DNA from: Phycisphaerales bacterium UBA4658
GTDB lineage: Bacteria > Planctomycetota > Phycisphaerae > Phycisphaerales > UBA1924
Assembly (NCBI GenBank): GCA_002405485.1
Contig: DHLW01000130.1
Location: 11,418 to 18,776 of the forward strand
Direction: 5' to 3'
DNA length: 7,359 bases
Shown: positions 1 to 7,359 of the stretch, in pieces
Position numbering within the stretch: the first letter of the stretch is position 1
Layout: each line of letters begins with the position of its first letter
Translations under genes and position numbers: made by a program
Notes under the pieces: model-generated
Told to the model about the DNA's origin: nothing
The model's database searches: none
What the model saw: only the letters and a program-made list of their open reading frames with translations

Positions 1-1652
<1,652 letters not shown>

Positions 1653-1845
1653 TCAGGATCGCCGGGGCCGCGGAGCCGGGCCATGAAGGCATCGGGGAGG
1701 CGGGGCCGGGAAGACTATTGTAGATGCACTTCAGCGTCCGGGCCCGTCGCGGCGAGGATCGAAGTGGCCAGCCACAAGCGGGCTGACACGAACTGCACAC
1801 GATCTTTGCCTGACCCACAACGCATCTGAGAACAGCGGACGGTAC

Positions 1846-1864
1846 GGTCTGTTGATGGCAGACC
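1846..1864 (+). promoter_or_regulatory. Small inverted repeat upstream of the phosphodiesterase gene
   Basis: GGTCTG, a seven-base spacer (TTGATGG), then CAGACC form a perfect 6-bp dyad ending 37 bases before the ATG at 1902. It could be an operator or a 5'-leader hairpin. No known regulator motif is recognised, and a 6-bp dyad can arise by chance in a region of this size. Confidence 0.3.
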
Positions 1865-1890
1865 TTGTCATCCGCCAAGGCCCAATCTCC

Positions 1891-1895
1891 GGGAG
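1891..1895 (+). promoter_or_regulatory. Ribosome binding site of the secreted phosphodiesterase
   Basis: GGGAG lies six bases (TTCGCC) before the ATG at 1902. It agrees with a start that gives a complete signal peptide. Confidence 0.6.
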
Positions 1896-1901
1896 TTCGC
1901 C

Positions 1902-3743
1902 ATGCGAGTCCTTCGTTCGTGCATCGTGTCCTGTATCGCAGCGGTGGGTCTGGCGTCATCGGCGCTGTCGATCGATCGCAAGGTGCTGGTGATCGGAATC
2001 GACGGCATGCGTCCGGACGCGCGAGCCGCGGCGAGCACGCCGAACATGGATGCGCTCATCGCCGACGGAGCCCACAGCCCGGAGTGCGTCGTCGAGGACA
2101 TCACCATCTCCGGACCGTGCTGGTCCAGCATGTTCTGCGGCGTGCATCGCAACAAGCACGGGGTCACGGGGAACAGCTTCGCGGGATCGAACTACGCGCA
2201 GTATCCGCACTTCTTCAAGCGGCTGGAGGAACTCTGCGACATCCAGACGGCGTCGTTCGTGAACTGGGCACCGCTGAACACGACGATCCTGCAGAACGCC
2301 GCGGACGTCATCCACACCGGCGGGCCTGACACACTCGTCGCCAGCCAGGCGGTGAGTCACCTGCAGGCGGGCGATCCGGACGTGGCGTTCGTCGCGTTCG
2401 ATGAGGTGGACGGATCCGGGCATGCCTTCGGATTCTCACCGACCGTCCCGCAGTATCTGGCCAAGATCGAGGCGACCGATGTGCTGGTGGGCCAGGTGCT
2501 GGCGGCGGTCCGATCCCGGCCGACCTATGCGAACGAGGACTGGCTCGTGATTCTGACGAGCGATCATGGCGGAACGCCGGACGGCAGCCACGGGCGGGAC
2601 ATTCCGGAGCATCGGCTGGTGGACTTCATCGTGTCCGGCGCGTCGGCGGCGCAGGGCACGCTCATCGAGCCCGCACCGGAGATCGTCGATCTCCCGGCAA
2701 CGGTGTTCACGTTCCTTGGATTGACGATTCCGCCGGCGTGGAACTGGGACGGCACGGCCCGCGGGCTGAGCATGTCGAGCTCGCCGAGCGTGCCGTTTGC
2801 GTGTCTGCCCCCGCCCCCGCCGCCGGTCGGTGCGTGCTGCGTGCGGAGCGGCGCGTGCCAGGCACAGACTCAGCCCGCGTGCGCCGAGATCCGCGGAGTG
2901 TGGAGCGGCCTGGGCGTGGTGTGCGGACCGTTGACGTGCGGCGTGCAGAGCGTGCTGCTGAGCGAGAGCTTCGACACGTTGGTCCTCGGCGCGTCGGTGG
3001 ACGAGATCCCGTCGGGCGTGAGCGTCTGGACGCCGACGCCGCCGGCGGGATGGTCGGTCGATCGATCCGGGGTGCCCGCTGGGGGCGTGACGGAGTGGCG
3101 CGGGTGGTCGTTCGCCTCACGCACCTGGTGGTCGACGGTCGCGGGCGACCAGAATCGCTCGCAGTTCACCAGAGGTATCGGGACCATCGCGGTCGCCGAT
3201 CCGGATGAGTGGGACGACCGCGGATCGCCCGCGCCAAGCACGCTCGGTGCGTACAACGCCCGGCTGCGGACGCCCACCCTGCGCTTCAACGCCGCGGCCC
3301 CAAACTCGATGGCCATTCGCTTCGACTCGAGCTGGCGTGCGGAGGGGCAGCAGCAGGCGCGGCTGACGGCGAGTTTCGACGGCGGAAGCCCGATCACGGT
3401 TCTGCGATGGGACTCCGCCCCCGGGCTGACGTTCAAGCCGGACGCCACCAACGAGACGGTCTCTCTGAACGTGCCCAACCCGCCCGGCGCCACCACTGTG
3501 CGATTCACGTTCGAGCTGCGAGATGCTCGGAACAACTGGTGGTGGGCGATCGACAACCTGAGCCTGACGGTTCAGGATGCTGCCTGCCGAACGGACCACA
3601 ACAACTCCGGTACGGCGGATGTGGATGACATCTTCGCGTTCCTGAACGACTGGTTCGCTCAGGGCGTGGACTTCGACAGCAACGGCGTGTCTGAACTGGC
3701 GGACGTGTTCGCCTTCCTGAACGCCTGGTTTGCCGGGTGCTGA
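1902..3743 (+). CDS. Secreted alkaline-phosphatase-superfamily phosphodiesterase with C-terminal GC-type dockerin
   Basis: A 613-residue exported protein with several modules. A signal peptide covers about residues 1-23 (Arg-containing start, hydrophobic core, ASSALS). Residues 27-290 match the type I phosphodiesterase/nucleotide pyrophosphatase fold. Inferred two-metal ligands are Asp34 in IGIDGMRPD, the nucleophile position Ser70 in SGPCWSSMFCG, Asp170 and His174 in EVDGSGH, Asp221 and His222 in TSDHGG, and His230 (SHG). TPNMDALIADG and HGV are typical neighbours. A proline run (303-308) leads to a six-cysteine module (310-346). Next comes a predicted beta-rich region (347-557) containing SQFTRGIGTIAVADPDEWDD. 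The protein ends in two dockerin-like Ca-binding repeats (565-586 and 590-610) and Ala-Gly-Cys. It probably hydrolyses phosphodiester or phosphomonoester bonds outside the cytoplasm; the substrate is unknown. It is monocistronic, divergent from gyrB and convergent with the MATE gene. A sulfatase-like or phosphoglycerate-mutase-like member of the superfamily is less likely, since the sulfatase CxPxR motif is absent. Confidence 0.88.
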   Translation: MRVLRSCIVSCIAAVGLASSALSIDRKVLVIGIDGMRPDARAAASTPNMDALIADGAHSPECVVEDITISGPCWSSMFCGVHRNKHGVTGNSFAGSNYAQYPHFFKRLEELCDIQTASFVNWAPLNTTILQNAADVIHTGGPDTLVASQAVSHLQAGDPDVAFVAFDEVDGSGHAFGFSPTVPQYLAKIEATDVLVGQVLAAVRSRPTYANEDWLVILTSDHGGTPDGSHGRDIPEHRLVDFIVSGASAAQGTLIEPAPEIVDLPATVFTFLGLTIPPAWNWDGTARGLSMSSSPSVPFACLPPPPPPVGACCVRSGACQAQTQPACAEIRGVWSGLGVVCGPLTCGVQSVLLSESFDTLVLGASVDEIPSGVSVWTPTPPAGWSVDRSGVPAGGVTEWRGWSFASRTWWSTVAGDQNRSQFTRGIGTIAVADPDEWDDRGSPAPSTLGAYNARLRTPTLRFNAAAPNSMAIRFDSSWRAEGQQQARLTASFDGGSPITVLRWDSAPGLTFKPDATNETVSLNVPNPPGATTVRFTFELRDARNNWWWAIDNLSLTVQDAACRTDHNNSGTADVDDIFAFLNDWFAQGVDFDSNGVSELADVFAFLNAWFAGC

Positions 3744-3772
3744 GCCGCTGCACGCGAACCGCCGGCCTCGCC

Positions 3773-3799
3773 GGGATCAGGCCTTCGCGGCCTGGTCCT
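3773..3799. terminator. Hairpin between convergent genes, overlapping the end of the MATE gene
   Basis: Positions 3773-3783 pair with 3789-3799 around a five-base loop (TTCGC): eleven base pairs, two of them wobble on the plus strand, with a perfect core CAGGCC/GGCCTG. The stop codon of the MATE gene (3779-3777 on the minus strand) lies inside the left arm. There is no T-run on either side, so it is not a textbook intrinsic terminator. Its place, 30 bases after the phosphodiesterase stop, suits a bidirectional transcription barrier or 3'-end stabiliser. A smaller competing hairpin (CCGGC/GCCGG, 3762-3774) overlaps its left edge. Confidence 0.45.
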
Positions 3800-5324
3800 C
3801 GCCCCGCGGCTCGCCGGAGGTCAGCAGGTCGATCCTTGTCCAGTGCTTGCGTTGGAATCGCCAGAGCATGGCCCCGGCGAGCAGGACGATGTAGACCGAC
3901 GCCGCGATCCACGGTCCGAGGGACTCCAGGGTGGGGGCCAGGAACACCAGAGCCCAGCCGCCGCCGACGATCACGGTCCAGGACAGGATGATCGTCGCCA
4001 GACCGGGCCAGCGTGTGTCGCCGGCGCCGCGCAGGGCGGCGGACAGGCTCATCGCGATGCCGTCGAAGAACTGAAAGGCGGCGACGGCGATGAGAAACTT
4101 GGACCCGAGCGCCAGCAGCAGGGCCCGATCGGCCTCGGCGGTCTTCGGATCGATGAACACGCTCGTGAGCTGCTCCCGGAACACGACAAACAGCACCCCG
4201 CAGACGCACATGTACCCCACCGAGAGCTTGACCCCGAGCCACGTCCGCTGTTCGGCAAGGTCGGGCCGGCGCATGCCCATGCACTTGCCCACCATCGCCG
4301 AGATCGCGATGGTGATCCCGACCGTGGGCATGAACGAGACGGCCATCCACTGGTGCGCGATCCACCCCGCCGACGAGTGCTTCGGGCCGAAGTGGCCGAC
4401 CTGGTACACCATGAACACGGCCCAGCAGATCATCTCGTTGCCGAACATGAGTGCGGCGGGCCAGCCGATGCGGACCAGGTCCTTCATGTGCCGCACGCTG
4501 GGCTTCCAATGAGCGATGGTCTGGTACACGCGCCGATACGCGGGCGAGAGAAACACCACCAGCGGGATGAGCATCTCCACCAGCGTGCCGATCGCCGTGC
4601 CGATCGCCGCGCCCGTCACACCCATCTGCGGAATGCTCATTGTCCGGCAGAACTCGGCGCTGAGGGCGAACCACCCGTCGATGATCGCGACGTCGGTCCT
4701 GGCCGGTGCGACCGGTCCATAGATGAACAGGGTGTTGAAGACCAGGTTCGTGATGTTGCCGCCCACCACCGCGCACAGCACGACCACGGGTCTGTGCATG
4801 CCGTAGAAGAACTGCGCCACCCCCTTGGCCATGAGCGAGATGACGCCCGTGTACAGCAGCACCTGCGCGTAGCTGGCGGCCATCTGATCACGCAGGATGG
4901 TCTCGGCGAGCTGCTCCGGCGTCAGACCGCTCGGTCGGGCCAGGGCGTAGATCATCGGAAGCGCAAGCCCCACCGGAACCAGCACGACCAGCCAATAGAC
5001 CACGCTGATCCACATGCCCGCCCAGCAATACGCCGGCCCGCGCTCCGGGGTCTTGTTGCCCAGGTTCTGGGCAACGAACGTGTTGATGACGTTCAGGAGT
5101 CCGAAGCCGACTGAGATCGGCACCCACGAACTCAGCCCACCGTTGCCCTGCGCGCCGACATAGATCGGATCCGGCCCGATCCGCGAGACCATGAGCTTGT
5201 CCAGGAACTGCATGAGCGTGAAGCTGCTCATCGCGGCCACGGTCGGAGCGGCGAGCAGCAGCATCTCCATGAGCGGCGAGCGCTGGCGCTCGCCGGGCAA
5301 AGGGTGAACGTCGGTGGTGGTCAT
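3777..5324 (-). CDS. MATE family (NorM-like) multidrug/cation antiporter
   Basis: A 515-residue inner-membrane transporter that probably exports cationic drugs or metabolites in exchange for Na+ or H+. About twelve hydrophobic segments can be placed: roughly 20-40, 62-88, 102-128, 148-170, 178-202, 235-260, 283-310, 322-347, 364-382, 404-430, 441-465 and 469-489. Family hallmarks are GLLNVINTFVAQNLGNK (75-91) and SAALRGAGDTRWP (428-440) in the second half. Glu297 (FGNEMICWAVF) and Asp421 (FFDGIAMSL) fall where NorM-type proteins have their cation-binding Glu (helix 7) and Asp (helix 10); that alignment is from memory. The length exceeds the usual 450-480, partly through an insertion at about 204-230 between helices 5 and 6 and a hydrophilic tail (491-515). 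No clear Shine-Dalgarno precedes the ATG at 5324. It follows pdxA on the same strand after 48 bases, so co-transcription is likely. The substrate cannot be told from sequence. Confidence 0.9.
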   Translation of the reverse strand: MTTTDVHPLPGERQRSPLMEMLLLAAPTVAAMSSFTLMQFLDKLMVSRIGPDPIYVGAQGNGGLSSWVPISVGFGLLNVINTFVAQNLGNKTPERGPAYCWAGMWISVVYWLVVLVPVGLALPMIYALARPSGLTPEQLAETILRDQMAASYAQVLLYTGVISLMAKGVAQFFYGMHRPVVVLCAVVGGNITNLVFNTLFIYGPVAPARTDVAIIDGWFALSAEFCRTMSIPQMGVTGAAIGTAIGTLVEMLIPLVVFLSPAYRRVYQTIAHWKPSVRHMKDLVRIGWPAALMFGNEMICWAVFMVYQVGHFGPKHSSAGWIAHQWMAVSFMPTVGITIAISAMVGKCMGMRRPDLAEQRTWLGVKLSVGYMCVCGVLFVVFREQLTSVFIDPKTAEADRALLLALGSKFLIAVAAFQFFDGIAMSLSAALRGAGDTRWPGLATIILSWTVIVGGGWALVFLAPTLESLGPWIAASVYIVLLAGAMLWRFQRKHWTRIDLLTSGEPRGEDQAAKA

Positions 5325-5372
5325 GCGGGTCGTGGAGCGTAGCCCGGAGCAGCGACGAGCTGCGCACCGCGT

Positions 5373-6494
5373 TCAGGTACCCGACGCGGGCCCACGGTTC
5401 TCTCGTCGTGCTCGGCCAGCCATGCTCGCGGCCAGCTCGATCGAGGCGATCATGGATGTCGCGCTGGCCATGTTCGTGCCCGCGATGTCGAACGCCGTCC
5501 CGTGGGCCGGGCTGGTGCGGATGATGCCAAGCCCGACCGTCACGTTGATCGCCCGCTCCCCGTCGATGAGCTTGATCGGGATCAGACCCTGGTCGTGGTA
5601 CATCGCCACCACGCAGTCGAACGAGCCGGACCCGAACGGGGGTGCGGCGGCGGCCTTGAAGATCGTGTCTCCTGGAAGCGGGCCGACCGCGTCGATGCCC
5701 GCCTTCAGGGCCTGCTCCACCGCCGGTCGGATGACCGCGTCGTCTTCCACGCCGAGGATGCCCCCCTCGCCGGCGTGCGGATTCACGCCGCAGACGGCGA
5801 TCCGCGGCATGCCGGTCGCCGCACGCACCGCCCCGAGACCCACGCAGCTCTCGTGCGCCAGTTCGATCGCCTCGCGCACACCGCGGACACTCAGCGCCGC
5901 CGACACCTTCGCAAGCGGTGTGTGGATGGTGGCGAGCATGACGCGCAGATGCGGCCCGACGAACAGCATCCCATGGGGCCGACCGGGAGTTCCCGCTCTC
6001 GCACCCAGCAACTCGGTGTGCCCGGGAAACTCCTTGACGCCGGCAAGACTCCAGCTCGTCTTGGAGATCGGCGCGGTCACAAGGGCATCGATCCGCCTGG
6101 GATCCCCGGGCGCTCGAAGCGCGTCAGCAATCGCCCGCTCCACCCACGCAAAGCTCGTCCGTCCGCCCTCGGCCGTCGGCCTCGGCCCTGGCAAAAGCCA
6201 TCGGGCGTCCGCCGGCCACTCGTCGTCGTCGATCACCAAGATCGTCCGACTCGGCGCATCACCCGTCGCGACCGCACGCTGGTCCGCCGACGTCCTGCAC
6301 TGCACAAATCGACGCTCATCAAGCCCGATAACCCGCGCCCATTCCACGACCAGCGGCCAGGATCCGTACACTCTGAGATGAGCCGGATCACGATCGTGCA
6401 GGCCGGCAATGGCCTTGGCCACGATCTCAGGGCCGATCCCCAGCGGATCACCCAGGGTGATTCCGATGACGGGCGGCTCGCGATCGGGGCTCAT
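5373..6494 (-). CDS. pdxA: 4-hydroxythreonine-4-phosphate dehydrogenase
   Basis: Cytoplasmic NAD-dependent enzyme of the DXP-dependent pyridoxal phosphate pathway. It oxidises 4-phosphohydroxy-L-threonine; the product decarboxylates and is used by PdxJ. Numbered from the ATG at 6494 (373 aa), the motifs are GITLGDPLGIGPE near the N terminus, TAPISK (140-145), FPGHTELLG with metal-binding His159, ATIHTPL with His191, CGVNPHAGEGG (236-245), AMYHDQGL with His300, and RTSPAHGTAFDIAG (326-339). All three metal-site histidines and the conserved Asp-Gln are intact, so it should be active. I chose the ATG at 6494 because it puts the conserved VIGITLGDP strand eight residues from the N terminus, as in the family. 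In-frame ATGs at 6536 and 6545 would add 14 or 17 unconserved residues. None of the three has a strong Shine-Dalgarno. The gene is probably first in an operon with the MATE gene. No pdxJ or other B6 gene is in the window. Confidence 0.94.
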   Translation of the reverse strand: MSPDREPPVIGITLGDPLGIGPEIVAKAIAGLHDRDPAHLRVYGSWPLVVEWARVIGLDERRFVQCRTSADQRAVATGDAPSRTILVIDDDEWPADARWLLPGPRPTAEGGRTSFAWVERAIADALRAPGDPRRIDALVTAPISKTSWSLAGVKEFPGHTELLGARAGTPGRPHGMLFVGPHLRVMLATIHTPLAKVSAALSVRGVREAIELAHESCVGLGAVRAATGMPRIAVCGVNPHAGEGGILGVEDDAVIRPAVEQALKAGIDAVGPLPGDTIFKAAAAPPFGSGSFDCVVAMYHDQGLIPIKLIDGERAINVTVGLGIIRTSPAHGTAFDIAGTNMASATSMIASIELAASMAGRARRENRGPASGT

Positions 6495-6652
6495 GCGTGC
6501 ATCCGGGGGCACGGCATGATGGTAGGAAGTCGGCATCGCACGCATGCCCGGACGTGCAATCCGCCTGAGCCGCCAGCCGATACACCACAGAGTCCCGGAC
6601 CGATTCCAGAATGCCGACGCTCGGACGGCACGCGCAACAAAGAGCTCGCACC
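6495..6652. other. Divergent spacer between pdxA and the FKBP-like lipoprotein gene
   Basis: About 160 bases (about 107 if pdxA starts at 6545) separate the two divergent starts and must carry both promoters. I find no matched -35/-10 pair on either strand. A weak AAAGAG lies nine bases before the ATG at 6653. No RNA gene or PLP-related riboswitch is recognised. Confidence 0.45.
6496..6513. promoter_or_regulatory. Short hairpin at the pdxA start region
   Basis: CGTGC and GCACG pair around an eight-base loop (6501-6508), directly upstream of the preferred pdxA ATG at 6494. If translation begins there, the hairpin covers the ribosome binding site, where no good Shine-Dalgarno is visible. If translation begins at 6545, the hairpin is within coding sequence. 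A 5-bp stem is weak evidence. Confidence 0.2.
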
Positions 6653-7359
6653 ATGCAGAACCGACTCATCGCCGCCCATCGCTCGTCCTCGGCTTACCGA
6701 TCCTCTGTTGCGGTCGTGATGCTGCTCGCGGCGTTCGCCGCCGGCTGCCAGCGCACCGAGACCGCGCAGCCGCCCGAGCCCGCTCCGGCGCCGGCCCCCG
6801 CGCCAGCTCCGGTGCAGCCCAAGGCGGACCCGGCGCCGGCCAACCCGCCGTCTGCCGCGGGCGCGAGTGCTCCGGCGGCCACGCCCACCGAGCCCCAGCC
6901 CGACAAGCCCAAGCCGATCCCGCACACGTCGCTGGCCAAGGACGCCAAGCCGATGAACACCTTCAAGACGCCCACGAGCGTGGTCGTTGAGGAGCACCGT
7001 GCCGGGACCGGCTTTCCCACGCTTCCCAAGGCGGTGGTGACGATCCATTTCGAGCTGCGTGTGCAGAGCGACTGGTCGCTCGTGCAGTCCACGTATCAAG
7101 AAGGTTCGCCCGAGACCCGCAGGATGGACGTGCTCGTGCTGGGCCTCGCCGACGGGCTCATCGGCATGCGCAAGGGTGCGCTCCGCCGGATCATCGTTCC
7201 GCCCACCCGCGGCTTCGGGTCCGAGGGCGCCGTTGACAAGGACGGCAAGGTCGTGATCCCACCGGATGCGACCCTCGTGTTCGACGTGGAGCTCATCGAC
7301 GTCCAGCAGACCCTCACCGAGATGAAGCCGCCGGAGATGCCCAAGGGCGCCAGGGCCCC
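6653..7359 (+). CDS. FKBP-type peptidyl-prolyl isomerase-like lipoprotein (3' end beyond right edge)
   Basis: 235 complete codons are present and the stop lies outside the window. An N-terminal signal (Arg-containing n-region 1-18, hydrophobic VAVVMLLAAFAA) ends in a lipobox-like AAGC with Cys32 as the lipidation site, so the protein should be anchored in an envelope membrane. Residues 35-92 form a low-complexity Pro/Ala-rich linker including five consecutive Ala-Pro pairs. Residues about 104-226 resemble the FKBP fold: KAVVTIHFEL, then GLADGLIGMRKGALRRIIVPP, GFGSEG, and the closing strand IPPDATLVFDVELIDV (202-217), which is very typical of FKBP. The FKBP role is prolyl isomerisation or chaperoning of exported proteins. 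However, several ligand-pocket aromatic and acidic residues appear replaced, so catalysis is doubtful. The start at 6653 gives a normal signal peptide; the ATG at 6719 would leave an n-region too short. The gene is divergent from pdxA. Confidence 0.85.
   Translation, partial: MQNRLIAAHRSSSAYRSSVAVVMLLAAFAAGCQRTETAQPPEPAPAPAPAPAPVQPKADPAPANPPSAAGASAPAATPTEPQPDKPKPIPHTSLAKDAKPMNTFKTPTSVVVEEHRAGTGFPTLPKAVVTIHFELRVQSDWSLVQSTYQEGSPETRRMDVLVLGLADGLIGMRKGALRRIIVPPTRGFGSEGAVDKDGKVVIPPDATLVFDVELIDVQQTLTEMKPPEMPKGARA

Noticed and set aside
1717..1722. TACAAT as a full gyrB promoter on the minus strand
   Set aside because: The -10 match is good, but the hexamer at 17-base spacing (GGGCCC) is not a -35 element. 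I mention it only as a weak candidate and do not annotate it as a promoter.
3505..4776. Minus-strand 423-codon ORF overlapping the MATE gene
   Set aside because: It is an out-of-frame shadow with a His/Arg/Gly-rich composition and no membrane segments, while the MATE frame has twelve.
3843..5114. Plus-strand 423-codon ORF opposite the MATE gene
   Set aside because: It is an antisense shadow dominated by His, Asp, Arg and Gln, with no known motif.
5314..6719. Two long plus-strand ORFs (355 and 405 codons) opposite pdxA
   Set aside because: Both are antisense to intact pdxA motifs and have composition typical of GC-rich shadows. One runs into the lipoprotein gene in the wrong frame.
6491..7099. 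Minus-strand 202-codon ORF with Gly/Arg-rich repeats
   Set aside because: It is the antisense reading of the Pro/Ala-rich linker of the lipoprotein. The apparent repeats reflect the Ala-Pro codons.

Overview
This is a GC-rich window, apparently from a bacterium of the phylum Planctomycetota, most likely class Phycisphaerae. The main clue is the protein at 1902-3743. It ends in two dockerin-like repeats (DVDDIFAFLNDWFA, then LADVFAFLNAWF) followed by a terminal Ala-Gly-Cys, and it carries a six-cysteine 'GACC' module. I know both signatures mainly from secreted planctomycete proteins. The assignment rests on recognition, not on a search.

Layout from left to right: (1) The 5' part of DNA gyrase subunit B lies on the minus strand (1-1562) and runs off the left edge just before the DADVDG Toprim motif would appear. 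(2) A 339-base divergent intergenic region follows. (3) A secreted, multidomain alkaline-phosphatase-superfamily phosphodiesterase with a C-terminal GC-type dockerin lies on the plus strand (1902-3743). (4) A 33-base convergent gap follows, with an 11-bp hairpin that overlaps the stop codon of the opposing gene. (5) A NorM-like MATE family transporter lies on the minus strand (3777-5324). (6) pdxA, the 4-hydroxythreonine-4-phosphate dehydrogenase of vitamin B6 synthesis, lies on the minus strand (5373-6494, or to 6545), 48 bases upstream of the MATE gene and probably co-transcribed with it. (7) A divergent spacer of about 160 bases follows. (8) An FKBP-type peptidyl-prolyl isomerase-like lipoprotein lies on the plus strand (6653 to the right edge, 3' end missing).

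The five genes look like ordinary chromosomal neighbours: replication and topology, B6 synthesis, export, and two envelope or secreted proteins. They do not form one pathway. pdxA and the MATE gene are the only plausible operon. I found no mobile element, CRISPR array, tRNA, rRNA or phage-like gene, and no evidence of a new multi-gene system. The points worth a second look are within proteins: a Pro in the QTK loop of GyrB, the domain architecture and Ser nucleophile of the secreted phosphodiesterase, an insertion in the MATE protein, and a degenerate active-site pocket in the FKBP-like lipoprotein. All long ORFs antisense to the five genes appear to be GC-driven shadows.
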